NCBI GenBank assembly: GCA_000320545.1
Contig: ADNK01002846.1
Span: 1-60,252, forward strand
DNA: 60,252 bases
From: Bigelowiella natans CCMP2755
Taxonomy: Eukaryota > Cercozoa > Chlorarachniophyceae
Reading direction: 5' to 3'
Below, one piece after another: positions 21,839-32,315 of the stretch (the first letter of the stretch is position 1; every line of letters begins with the position of its first letter). The notes under the pieces were generated by a model. It searched no databases, was not told the DNA's origin, and saw only the letters and a list, made by a program, of their open reading frames with translations. The translations under genes were made by a program, and so were the position numbers.

Positions 21839-22510
21839 TTACACACGCTGCTTTTTACTACTATCGCCATCGGTGCCATTTTTTTCCTTAGTATCATCAT
21901 CGTTATTATCACCCGCACCATTTCCTTGTCGGCTCTTCCTCTTGTTTTTCCTTTTCGAAGGCGGCTGTTTGTCACTCTCAATTTTCCCGACCGTCACAAC
22001 CCCGGTCTTCACTGCGCCTCGCCTGCATAACAACAAAAGGGCAGAGCTCATGAGCATCAGGGACACACAGCGTCCGAGGGGGGTGAGACTAGCTAGTGCT
22101 TGGAGACGAAAACAAAAACAAATATTCGCTTTAGCAGCGTAAAAGAGGATTTCGTGACGACGCATGTTCATATGTGCGTTTTCTCTTTGCTTCATGTTTG
22201 CCGTTAGGGAGTTACCTCGTTTCTTTCGCAGCAATGCGGCAAACCAGAGCATCGAGGAGGGGGTTGTCCCCTGGGAGCTTGAGCTCAGCATCTGATATCT
22301 GTTAAGCGTTCAAAACATTATTATCAATAGTTCTATATCGTCGCAAGAACATGTTGTGCGAGCACTTGGAGAAATAAAGCAACGTTCGAAAACACACTGA
22401 GAAGAAAGCGGGGCATTGGGTGCGACCTTGAATGCCTTGGCGAGATACGCTGTATTCACATCCTTCTGTAGCATTTCGAGCGGCACATTTCTGCCAACAA
22501 CCTTCGGAAT
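21839..22510 (-). CDS. Unrecognised gene with Lys-rich tail (3' exons)
   Basis: The three last exons join in frame: 22510-22427 (IPKVVGRNVPLEMLQKDVNT...), 22298-22216 (ISDAELKLPGDNPLLDALVC...) and 22022-21839 (RGAVKTGVVTVGKIESDKQ, then a Lys/Arg-rich tail ending KKQRV). Phases are 0, 2 and stop. The tail KRKNKRKSRQ is a likely nuclear or nucleolar signal, followed by an Asp/Asn-rich disordered stretch. The N-terminal exons should lie upstream (an open piece ends with donor GTAGTG near 22730), but I could not place them. No family recognised. Confidence 0.5.
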
Positions 22511-22879
22511 CTGTGGGAGGGGGGGGGGGGTGAACCATCAGTTCGACCCAATAGAAACTGCTATTCCACGTGCAGCTCATGGGATTTCAAAGTAACATTA
22601 AGACCAGATCTCAACGACTGCTAGATCGACTCTATCTGCAATATAGCTTTGAATATCGGGGGCAAATTCATCTTCCACTCAAGGCTACAAGCGGCATTGA
22701 CCGCCACTATTGACGATAGTATTTCTAACACTACCTTAAGGCTTTCGCTAGATGGATCCTGGAAGATAACGAGGAGGAGACGCTTAGATGTTGCGGAGAC
22801 ACCAATTTTCGACAGGGAACGCGATATCTATGTGTTGGAAAGAGACAAAATCGTATGTGTGCTCATACAGATCTAAGGT

Positions 22880-22903
22880 AAATATTCAGGGATTTTATTA
22901 TCC

Positions 22904-22952
<49 letters not shown>

Positions 22953-23970
22953 GCCTACGCACGCGTAGTACATCTCCCTCCCCCCCCTCGTTTAATGTAA
23001 TGTATTAATATATACAAGAAAAGTGAGAAGAAAGGAGGAGACGAGCGGAGCGAGAAAGAGAGGGACTGCATTATGCTGTCTGAGCTACATTTGAGGAATT
23101 TGATAGATTGAAGAGAAGTTCCGTAGAGAGTGCCCTGTACGAAAATACCAAACACAATTCAGTTGTACACAATACATGTATGACAAAGCATAGGATTCTA
23201 ATCCGCACCTACAAGTTTACAGGGGTAACAAATGTGATCAATGTTGTTCGTGCTGTTTTTGAAAATAGCCAACAAAACCCCATGCACTCACGTTGTCAGC
23301 TATCCCTGCTACTGCCGCTGCTACTACTATTTACTGAGTGACAACTGTTTTACTTCGTTTCCATGATGTTTTCTTTCTGAGCTACAAGCGCACGGTTTGC
23401 CGCCACAGCGACTTGGAATTTTTCTACTATCTGCAAAGGAGGCATTCAAGCATTTTTAATTCTATGGGAGGAGGGGAAGATGAAAGGAAGTCTTTTGAGA
23501 GAAGTGGAAGACTGAAAATATCTGCAGATGGAAGAAAGCATCCGTAGATTTCTAAAGGAAAACAAGTCGTTGTGCCATATACCGATAAGCATGCAACTAA
23601 AGAATAGGAAAATAGTCTTCGAATAGGTACATTGTCTGCGTTGATGATTACTACATCAGCTGCACCACTCTTCATCCCATCGGCTATCTAAGAACGAGTT
23701 ACTCCATTAGCTTTACAGCAGAAAATAGGGAAGGGGTGTTGTAATCACGCTTGGAGAACAGATCGAGACACTTTTTGCATGTTGCCGTGAGTAGCACGTA
23801 AAAAGAGCTACCTCGGCCGAGTTTTCAACATCCTTGTAGTAAGCCATCCATCTACAAGGAGCAGGTGTACGCAAACATGCATCGCTCAGTGCTATATTGT
23901 ATCATGCCTACACTGGGTTGAAAGAGTGTTGAAACTTATTGAAAATATGTAAGTGGATGCAGGAGTGGGA
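22880..23970. other. Mostly non-coding, with (CA)n and (CG)n repeats
   Basis: It contains a CA run (22906-22938) passing into a CG run (to about 22954). An open stretch near 23400-23545 (DLEFFYYLQRRHSSIF) may be a relic exon but has no supported joins. Confidence 0.4.
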
Positions 23971-23973
23971 GCC

Positions 23974-24193
23974 ATGGGCTCTGTCCGCCGAAGTATAGCT
24001 GTGCAAGAGGATGAAATGTTCTCAAGCAGAGAGGTAAAGACTCGTACATTGATTGCTCGCAGGGCAGCCGAATCTCGCCGAAGTTTGCGCCCTCATTAGA
24101 AGAACTAAAAATTTATACAATGGGAAAGTGTCACGAATCAAACATTCCACGTTCAGCTCCAATAATCATGACTGTGCGTGCGTGCGTGCGTGC

Positions 24194-24243
<50 letters not shown>

Positions 24244-24534
24244 GTGTGTGTGTTTTCGGGACCTGCACGGTTTGGCCGCCATTCGCGTTGCAGCGTTGCA
24301 GCGTTGCCCCGCCGATGAAGATCTCCTTTGTTTTTTCAAGGATTTCAGGATTTCCTAGATTTCACTATTATGTTGTCGCAGGTAATGAATTGCCTGGGGC
24401 ACGTTGTTATCCTTATCAGGTATTACTGTATTACTGACCGGTTTGGCGTTCTGCGCCTTGTTAAATCCTTGTCGCAGATGAGGTGATGCCCACGCAAAAT
24501 TCGGAGAAATTTCCTCGCCCCGTCCTCGCTCTGT
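23974..24534 (+). CDS. Possible short multi-exon gene
   Basis: An ATG at 23974 opens MGSVRRSIAVQEDEMFSSRE, with a donor (GTAAAG) near 24034. After the acceptor at about 24062 the frame continues GSRISPKFAPSLEELKIYTM to a donor at the start of a long GTGCGT/GTGT run (about 24173). Possible later exons are near 24260-24345 (LAAIRVAALQRCPADEDLL), 24381-24420 and 24478-24534 (DEVMPTQNSEKF, TGA). The joins around the TG repeat are uncertain and no family is recognised. Confidence 0.3.
24174..24253. repeat. (GCGT)n/(GT)n microsatellite at a splice donor
   Basis: A GTGC run passes into a GT run immediately at a candidate 5' splice site. Confidence 0.9.
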
Positions 24535-24780
24535 GACTGGTCAGACCATGGCTATACATTGCATGCGACAACGTTAATGTGAAGTCTTCATGGTGGAATT
24601 CCATTCATGGATTCGGTCCCAATATTTCGAGGAGGATCGGTGCGGGTTAGAAAGATAGCAAAAAGCAGGGTTGGAGGTTGGAGGAGTTAATCAAAAATCA
24701 ACAACCAGTGAAGAATCAGCGAAAAACTTTTACAACACATTCTAATAATCCGATCCTACAAGCCCCTCCTACAAACCAGC

Positions 24781-27171
24781 ATGAGTTTAAAGTGGCTATA
24801 CGATAATTTTCTTTCAAATGAGGACCAGAATCCCCAACCAAAGCAAGACATACAACAGGAGTCTAAGACCCCCAAAAAAGAGGAGTCTTCTAAGACACTG
24901 AACCCCTGTGAATATCCTAAATACCTAACCAACGGCTGGGTGAAGTCCAAAAGTCCTTATACCGCAAAGGGTACCATAAAGATCACAGGGGGAAAGGGAG
25001 GTGAGATTGACATTGGCAAGTCATCAACAGTTTACTTCCTCAAGGGACACATTCAACATGACCGGCTATTGGATGTTGGTGATGATGTTGTCGTTCGTTA
25101 TCACAAGTACGTCAAAGGAAATAAGACTGACTACAAAGCTTGCGAAGTGAGGAGACACCAAAAAGAGGAGTCTACTAAGACACTGAACCCCTGTGAATAT
25201 CCTAAATACCTAACCAACGGCTGGGTGAAGTCCAAAAGTCCTTATACCGCAAAGGGTACCATAAAGATCACAGGGGGAAAGGGAGGTGAGATTGACATTG
25301 GCAAGTCATCAACAGTTTACTTCCTCAAGGGACACATTCAACATGACCGGCTATTGGATGTTGGTGATGATGTTGTCGTTCGTTATCACAAGTACGTCAA
25401 AGGAAATAAGACTGACTACAAAGCTTGCGAAGTGAAAAGAGATACTAGTTCTGCTGCTCCGGCTGTTGTGAGCCACCTGGAACAGGGTTTTGAGGGTGCT
25501 CATTGCATCGAAACAAAAGGGCATATTTTCCAGATCTCAAAGCCTCCCAAGGATTTTGGCTTTATCAAAGCCAAAATACCCATACGCTTTGATCTCAAAT
25601 CTGTCGATGTGCGCCCAGCTAAATTTGAGCTCACAGCTGGCATGATAGTCTATATTGATTTCAACATGGATTCTCACGGTAAACTGTACACCGAGCACAT
25701 CGTTGCGTTAAAGCAAGAACGTCTCCAAGGGATAACATACTCAGAGGGAGTGGTGAAGTTCGTCAAATCTAGGAGTGGTTTTGGACAGATCATGGCAGAT
25801 GTCACCATCTACTATAAGATGAGGATGATCCCGGGTGCGAAGCTTCACGATGAAGTATACACACAAGCTAAGATCGTTTCACAAGGAAGATTGTCAGCTA
25901 TATCAGTTAGTAGGCCTTCTTCTCGTAGAGCACGTCGTAGAGCACGTCATAGCAGCGGATCTCCAACTAAGAATCTTCATTCCAACGTCTCTACCCGCAA
26001 AGCAAGATCTGCGCGATCATCTCCGAACGGGTCACCAGGAAGATACGAAAAGAAAAAAAACTCTCACGGATCTCCAACTAAGAACCTTCATTCCAACGTC
26101 TCTACCCGCAAAGCAAGATCTGCGCGATCATCTCCGAACAGGTCACCAGGAAGATACGAAAAGAAAAAAAACCCTCACGGATCTCCAACTAAGAACCTTC
26201 ATTCCAACGTCTCTACCCGCAAAGCAAAGTCTGCGCGATCATCTCCGAACAGGTCGCCAGAAAGATACGAAAAGGAAAAAAACTCTCACGAAACGACTGC
26301 CGGAAGAATAAATAAGGTGCAGGATGGCGTTGTCACTATTAGTCTTTTCAAAGAGGAAGGTGTCTCAAACAAAGAGTTCTCAATGGACAAGTGCGAATAC
26401 GCAAACCCAGATGTCGGAGATATTGTTAATGTGGAGTACGAAAGAGATGAAAAGGGGTCTTGCAGCAGAATCCTACGGGTGCAAAAGATTCTAACCAAGA
26501 TTGGAACAGTCAAGAACGTTGGGCCTGTAAGCGGTTTCATCATCGTGAAGACAGAGCAGGAGGACGTTTACTTCGAGAGAAATTGTTGTCAAATTGCGCA
26601 GCCAGTTGAAGGTGATACCGTGCAAGTCTCCTACATCCATAGCTGTGGAAAGTTGAAAGCTCTTCACATCTGTGACGTTGAGACCCAATCTAAAGATAAA
26701 GACGAAGGCGAACAGAATCAGGTGTCAAGCAGTGCTAAAGGAAATGAGCTTCCTGCTGGATTCGAGGACTTACGCAACGACGTTGACCACGATGGACTAT
26801 CAGGGGAGCACCTAAAGATTGACAAGAAGGACGGTAATCAAAGTGGTCATGCTGGCTTCAAGTTTGGGGACTTTTTGCAGCTCTTCAGACCAGTTGTACA
26901 AGTCCAGATGCAGGTCGATAACCCAACGGTATCGTCGGATGTTGTGCTAAATGTCCTCGTCAAAACGCAAATTGGACAGTTGTGGAAGCACTATAAAGCC
27001 GGCGACTACAAAAGGTTTGTCAAGTCCATAGGCCCAGCGCTGAAAATCAAGATTGCGGCAGAAAATCCAGGGAAATCGAGCGATGTCCAAAAGAAACTCA
27101 AGATGGAATTGATCGTGAAACTGTGGACGCTCATGGGAGGAAACTTTGCACATGAACAGAGCGAAAACTGA
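24781..27171 (+). CDS. Multi-OB-fold (cold-shock-like) repeat protein
   Basis: A single 796-codon exon with ATG 24781 and TGA 27169-27171, intronless among intron-rich neighbours. Residues about 37-223 are two copies of one domain (GTIKITGGKGGEIDI, VYFLKGHIQ, VGDDVVVRYHKYV). The DNA copies at 24891-25150 and 25176-25435 appear identical. Further variants follow near 235-300 (KDFGFIKAKIPIRFDL), 322-380 (GVVKFVKSRSGFGQIMADV), 505-560 and 563-630 (GTVKNVGPVSGFIIVK). Each follows the cold-shock/UNR pattern of a 'GxI/GxV', then 'GFI', 'VYF/IxF', 'GDxVxVxY' strand order. Residues about 393-503 are three copies of a 37-residue basic SPTKNLHSNVSTRKARSARS repeat. An RNA-binding role is inferred from the OB-like pattern. 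The C terminus (about 700-796) has a paired 'VxVxMxVDNPTVSSDVxxxVLVK' / 'IKIAAENPGKSSDVQKKLK' motif. Confidence 0.7.
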   Translation: MSLKWLYDNFLSNEDQNPQPKQDIQQESKTPKKEESSKTLNPCEYPKYLTNGWVKSKSPYTAKGTIKITGGKGGEIDIGKSSTVYFLKGHIQHDRLLDVGDDVVVRYHKYVKGNKTDYKACEVRRHQKEESTKTLNPCEYPKYLTNGWVKSKSPYTAKGTIKITGGKGGEIDIGKSSTVYFLKGHIQHDRLLDVGDDVVVRYHKYVKGNKTDYKACEVKRDTSSAAPAVVSHLEQGFEGAHCIETKGHIFQISKPPKDFGFIKAKIPIRFDLKSVDVRPAKFELTAGMIVYIDFNMDSHGKLYTEHIVALKQERLQGITYSEGVVKFVKSRSGFGQIMADVTIYYKMRMIPGAKLHDEVYTQAKIVSQGRLSAISVSRPSSRRARRRARHSSGSPTKNLHSNVSTRKARSARSSPNGSPGRYEKKKNSHGSPTKNLHSNVSTRKARSARSSPNRSPGRYEKKKNPHGSPTKNLHSNVSTRKAKSARSSPNRSPERYEKEKNSHETTAGRINKVQDGVVTISLFKEEGVSNKEFSMDKCEYANPDVGDIVNVEYERDEKGSCSRILRVQKILTKIGTVKNVGPVSGFIIVKTEQEDVYFERNCCQIAQPVEGDTVQVSYIHSCGKLKALHICDVETQSKDKDEGEQNQVSSSAKGNELPAGFEDLRNDVDHDGLSGEHLKIDKKDGNQSGHAGFKFGDFLQLFRPVVQVQMQVDNPTVSSDVVLNVLVKTQIGQLWKHYKAGDYKRFVKSIGPALKIKIAAENPGKSSDVQKKLKMELIVKLWTLMGGNFAHEQSEN
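24891..25435 (+). repeat. Exact 260-bp intragenic duplication (285-bp period)
   Basis: I find no difference between 24891-25150 and 25176-25435. The 285-bp period equals 95 codons, so the frame is kept. Zero divergence implies a very recent duplication or gene conversion. Confidence 0.93.
25957..26289 (+). repeat. 111-bp tandem repeat, three copies, coding
   Basis: Three in-frame copies of a 37-codon unit (GSPTKNLHSNVSTRKARSAR followed by a SSPNxSPGRYEKxKNSH-type end). It is rich in SP and RS dipeptides and so probably disordered and phosphorylatable. Confidence 0.93.
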
Positions 27172-28072
27172 AAAAATGAAACTTGTGTCCGTGTCCTGCA
27201 AGATCATCAAAAATCAACGTTCAATGCATCAATTTGCTGAAATCAAAAAGTCAAAGATGTGTTGTTTTGTCATTGACGTTCATATCTCATTTAACAACAA
27301 AGCAAATCCTTGCATTTTCCATCTAGTCATTTGAATTACGTGTTGTGCAGTCATGCACCACAGCACGCGTGCACATGCTAGCATGTCTAGATGTGCAAAC
27401 AGCATTGCAGCAAGCAGCACGTATAATACAAACGTCGGCCACAACGAACGGCACAGACGGGCTAGACGAGATTGGCATGCAGGCTGTACTGCATTGTGCT
27501 GTGAAGACCACCTAGACCAGCTGGCTTGCGCCACATAATTCAATTGACGTGCCGGCAATGATTTTCAATAAGAGCGCTGAGCTCTAGAGCTGCATGAATC
27601 CATGCTAGTGCATGCCTTCGAAGAAAATGAAGTATTTGAAAAAAATCAATATTATAGACAACGCAATATGTGTGTGTGTGCGCGCGCGCGTGTGTGTGTG
27701 TATCGCGATTTTATCAGGAACACATCTAGACAGTACCAACTGCATCACAGGCTGATGTATGGGCAAGACACATGTAATCAATAACTTTGTCTTTTAAATG
27801 TAATCTCACAAGATGTTCTCGTTGCATAGTGCCTTGTTCATGGTAACATTTAAAGTTTTGTAGATGATTCAACCTCATTAAATAGTTCTAGAACTGCTAA
27901 TTAGATTATGTGATGCAACGTACACGTAAGTAAAGAAGTATAAACACTAAGATAGATACACATATCGTCCCTTGCCTTTCATTTAATCTATGTAGAGATG
28001 ATTTATCATTGTATTTGCCAATTTGCACAACACGACGAAAGTGTGAGTACCTGTTTTACGGATTGTGGGGTT
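27172..28072. other. Intergenic, with CATGCTAGCATG palindrome and GT/CG repeats
   Basis: No exon supported. It contains the 12-bp palindrome at 27374-27385 and a TG/CG run near 27669-27700. Confidence 0.5.
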
Positions 28073-29005
28073 CTATGTGTCGTTGCTATTATTACTATGA
28101 AGAGCTTCTGCAAGATCAGCTTTGAAAACAGATATCATTTGCCGTTTTTCATTTTCAAATCTCTGCTTTTGTTCTCTAACATGACTTGCTAACGCTCGTA
28201 TGTCATTGTCCTTCCGAACTAATTCCGCCTCAAGCTCAGCATTTCGCTTCAGAAGAGCATCTCTCTCAGCCACAAGGTCTCTGTAGTTAGGATCTGAAGG
28301 AGAGCTTCCCTCTTTACCATCATGACCAGATTGCTCCAAAATAAGCTGCAACTGCTGAGTCTCTGCTTCCTTCCTAGATACTCGCTCTCTTTCTAGCACC
28401 AGTTGTCGCCGCAACTCGGAAACTATTCGCTCAGGAGATTTTTCATCTTCTCTCTCGGATATACCGCGTCTTATGTTACGCATGTGTTCGGTCTCTGCTC
28501 GTAGGTCTGCTACATCCTGCCTCAGACGAAGGTTTTCATCATAGATAAGTTTTTCCTTCTGCTTCAGATCCATGATTATAGCCTTATATTGCTCTTGATC
28601 GTCAATTCGTGATTGAGACCGGTGCAGTTCCAGCTCATTTACGTACGAATCTAGCTGTTTTTTCAAAATAATTTTTTCTTTGACCAGACGCTCCACCTCG
28701 CGAGTCCATTCCTGGCGCTCGTCGTCGATAAACACCTTCATGTTCCTCAGCTGGAAACTAAGCTCCTGCTGATGAATTTTGCTGTTCTTCGCTCTATCGG
28801 CCCAAGCTCGAAGAATCATCTGTCTCTCAAGCCTCCATGCTTGCTCGAGCTTGCGCAGGTGGTGGGTGGGTAGCTCTTGTCCTTCATCCCTCGGTTCAGG
28901 ATCTCCTGTGGAACCGGCCTCCATGTTTGAAAATGGTGCAGATTGTTCTGTGTTGAAAAACGAACGACGACTGGGGAATGTAGATGTCTCAACGGTAAAA
29001 TCCAT
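28073..29005 (-). CDS. Coiled-coil protein, 310 aa
   Basis: A single open exon with an ATG at 29005 and a stop at 28073. After a short disordered N terminus (about 1-48) the rest is almost continuous heptad-like helix, for example LVKEKIILKKQLDSYVNELE, LRLRQDVADLRAETEHMRN and LVAERDALLKRNAELEAEL. A break near 222-237 (SGHDGKEGSSPSDPN) divides two coils. This composition suggests a cytoskeletal, centrosomal, ciliary or tethering scaffold, but no family signature is visible. The divergent plus-strand gene begins about 300 bp away, so the two may share a promoter region. Confidence 0.7.
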   Translation of the reverse strand: MDFTVETSTFPSRRSFFNTEQSAPFSNMEAGSTGDPEPRDEGQELPTHHLRKLEQAWRLERQMILRAWADRAKNSKIHQQELSFQLRNMKVFIDDERQEWTREVERLVKEKIILKKQLDSYVNELELHRSQSRIDDQEQYKAIIMDLKQKEKLIYDENLRLRQDVADLRAETEHMRNIRRGISEREDEKSPERIVSELRRQLVLERERVSRKEAETQQLQLILEQSGHDGKEGSSPSDPNYRDLVAERDALLKRNAELEAELVRKDNDIRALASHVREQKQRFENEKRQMISVFKADLAEALHSNNSNDT

Positions 29006-29318
29006 CCCCTTTCTTACTGTTCATTTGCAGTGAAAACGCCCTTGATCTGTGCTTGAGCTCACACAGCCGTTGGAGAAAACAAAAAAATGCCAAAAAGAGA
29101 GGAGCACCCGCTGTACAACCTGCGATATCCCACTTCCTCCCGCGACATAGCCTTGTGCCGAATAGCAGAGCAAAACCTCAGGGGTTTCCAATTTCGAAGA
29201 AATTTCGGGAAGTCATTCCCTGCAGCGGCACAGTTATCTCAGGAATAAACACAGGGGATTATTGGGTTTGCGACAAGCTTCAGAATCCAAGCACAACAGC
29301 AACAACTCAAGTATCATC

Positions 29319-31176
29319 GATGCCTCCTTCCCTCCCCGATGATGAAGTCGAAGACGGTGTCAATGCTGCTGATCTTAAGGTAGCTCTATCGTGCAACCAT
29401 TCGTCTAAGTGTCTGGACGAGGCAGATTTTGTAGTTGAGTCTTCTTGCTTGCTTATTTGCAGGATCAAGTAAGCAAAGTGGAGTTTGTTCCGAAAGCCCC
29501 CCCGCCGTTCTTGCGTAGGGCTACGTCCCTCATCCCCCCTCTGAGCGAACCCCAGAGGAGAATCATTACAGATGCAACTTTTATTGTTATGTTGGGTATT
29601 CCGCTTTCCCTTCTCCAGCTGGCGTCGTTAAACGATGGTTCGAATAGGTGGGAATGCTTTACTTTGATAGTCGAGTTTCTCCTCTCAACAACACTTTTTT
29701 CATGAACGGGCCTGTTCCCCTAGGACGTTCCCTCTCGTAAAATGAAACGAGGAATAGATGAAAGCGTACTATTTGCCAATATATGATTTCTTCAATATAG
29801 AAGGAAAACGACAAAAAAATCTCAAGACACCTGACGTCAAAATCACTTAATCGTAGGGAATGGGCTTTCCCCCTCTCCCTGGGCGTGGAGCATGCACTGA
29901 GGACGTTTCTAATGCTCATGTTATTCCGTAATATTCTCAAAGACGAATGCCTAAACTTTCAAAGACCCATAGCCATTAGTGTGCTTACAGCCGTTACCTT
30001 CGCAGTGACTGCTGTCGTAACCTTCTTGATTAGAAGGAGCGATGTTCCATTCTGGCCGAAAGTGATATTGTCGATCCTAAGCTCAATCGTGATCGTATGC
30101 TCGCAATTTATATTTCCGCTTACAGCATACTACAACAGACATGGGTTTCCACGCTGCTGTTCGCGAGCCGACGCCCCGTACGTCACTATTTAAACTTCAG
30201 ATCACACAATCACCTTTCTGCCAGCAAATAACTGTTTCGCTCATCTATTGTCTGCTTTTGCTACTGCGTTCTTACTCTTTGTCATCCTCCGCTTGTTATT
30301 GGGTCAGATTTTGGATTGCGGTGTTTCCTTCCATCATCCTCTTCTTCCTCGCTCTGAGCAGTGCTCACGCTGGTGGGGGGGCGTTCCTGCTCTCTTCCGC
30401 AGTCATTGTAGTTCAGATTATCACATCATCTCTTGTTATCATCTTGTGCCTGGAGGAAGTCGGAGAGCAATCCAAGCTGCGAAGAGAAGTTCCCATTGCA
30501 ACGCTGGCCATCATCGTCGCTGGGTATGCACCGATCGCGATAATGACGCTTGCGCGTGTGGTAGAGACGGCGCTTGAGAACAGGGAATTCCTCGAGCTTG
30601 CGGTCTTCGTAGCAACATGCGCGTTTAGCTGGCTTGCCATCGAGATGCTCGAGGTGATGTTGCTTCGTCTTTCGAGGGAGCGTCAGGAGCAGATGCTTGT
30701 TGCCACCTTCCCGGTTCAGTTTACGATGGTAATAGGATCCTTGCAGATGGGAAGGGAGGGGGGGGGAAGGATGCAGAAATAAATATTTCCGCACTGACTA
30801 AATTCTCGAGCTTATCATAACAATCACCCTCTCACCCTCTCCACCTTCGGACAGGAATTTGCTTTGGGAGCCATTTTCATTGATGCGAGGCTCGACGGCG
30901 CGTTCTTTGTTTTGCTGTTTCTCTCCGGCTTGCGCGACGTTTTGAAGGAGAGTGGCCTCCTTTATGAGCCCTTCTACAACTGCTGCCTTGCTGACAGAAC
31001 AAGACCTGAAAACGACAGAAAAGGGTCGGTGCACTATTGGCACACCTTGTCGTTGCCGTGATCAATCATCCAGTGAATAATACCATATTAAAGCAATTGA
31101 GGGGGAATCGTAGAACTTGGGAAGGATGATACGGAAATCATGATCCGCCTCTTCTCTCTTTGTGTCTGCCTGCTGT

Positions 31177-31218
<42 letters not shown>

Positions 31219-32181
31219 TAGGCTGTACCGGTACGTGCTACGAAAGTACATTATCATGCAGCAGAAGTTTCTCGCAGAAATTGTGTCGGCCCCATTGTTC
31301 ATCATGCTGGTAATGACAGCATAATCACATTAGGAACGAAAGCTCATACCATTTTGTGGGGTGCATGGTCGTCTCTTCATCTGACTCTCTCTCTCTCACT
31401 CTTCTCCCCCTCCCCCCCACCTCTCTTCCGGATCAACTTTTTGGTGAAAAATCACTAGATCACGGTCGAATATCACGTTGCGGGGCCTGTCGGGCTTGAG
31501 CGAGAAATTTCTGCGCAAGCAGGCGACGATGACTACGGGCTCTTGATGGCCAAATACGCCATGTGCCGCTCACACACCCACTTGGAAGAGAGAGAGGGAG
31601 AGAGAGAGAGAGAAGGAGAATATTAGCAACATCATCATCATAGAGTGAGTAAGTAGTAGCAGTAGTGGTAGTAGTAGTAGGGGGAGGCGTTGCGGTGGTG
31701 ATGCCACCATATGCAGTAGAGAAAGTGCCCTCCTCATCATCATCCCCATGTCTGTTTGCTGTTGCTGTTGCGGCTGCTGCTGCTGCTCTGCTGTGCGCCC
31801 AGCGTGATGGCGTCAGAGTACGTTTCGAACTGGATCGGGGCGCGCCTCTACGACTCGCGGATAGAGCGCCTCCGCGGCGACGCGGTAGCGATGCAGAAGA
31901 GGATGATGCCAGGCCCACGGTTTGGAAGCGGCCTTCCTTCCACTGCTCGGCCCTGCGCCGCCGGCCCTCCTCCTCCCGTCGTAGTAGGTGCCACCACACA
32001 CGAAGTCCGATTGGAAGTTGAGAGTAAAAACGATGGGGGTGGCACTGAGGGTGAGCTCCATGATGATGACGACCGCGAGGAGAAGATGATGAAGCATCCT
32101 GGAGAGGACCAAAGCGCCTCGTCGATTGGGGCGAGTAGCCGTCCGAGTTGTTGTTCAGGAATTGGGGGAGGTGATTCATGA
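29319..32181 (+). CDS. Multi-pass membrane protein (exons 3-5 partly unresolved)
   Basis: Supported exons are: one ending 29379 (PPSLPDDEVEDGVNAADLK); 29463-29647; from 29857 to about 30178; an exon ending 30728; 30855-31024; 31222-31309; 31459-31562; and 31803-32181 (TGA). Phases agree at each join except in the region 30060-30400, where the donor and acceptor choice is open. Hydrophobic segments include FIVMLGIPLSLLQLASL, AISVLTAVTFAVTAVVTFLI, VILSILSSIVIVCSQFIF, AFLLSSAVIVVQIITSSLVI, IATLAIIVAGYAPIAIM and GAFFVLLFLSGL, so six or more spans. The cytosolic tail is acidic and proline-rich. The ATG at 29319 is the first in this frame; an upstream exon could begin at the ATG at 29088. No family recognised. 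Its introns hold GT and GA microsatellites. Confidence 0.6.
31178..31216. repeat. (GT)n microsatellite in intron
   Basis: A GT run ending five bases before the acceptor CCTAG at 31217-31221. Confidence 0.9.
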
Positions 32182-32232
32182 TTGATTGATTGATTGATTG
32201 ATTGTTGTTGTCGCCGATTTCGTTGAAAGCAG

Positions 32233-32272
<40 letters not shown>

Positions 32273-32277
32273 TATGA

Positions 32278-32313
<36 letters not shown>
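32176..32313. repeat. (GATT)n, (CT)n and (TG)n microsatellites
   Basis: Three adjacent simple repeats downstream of the membrane-protein stop codon: GATT (32178-32205), CT (32235-32268) and GT (32280-32313). Confidence 0.93.
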
Positions 32314-32315
<2 letters not shown>

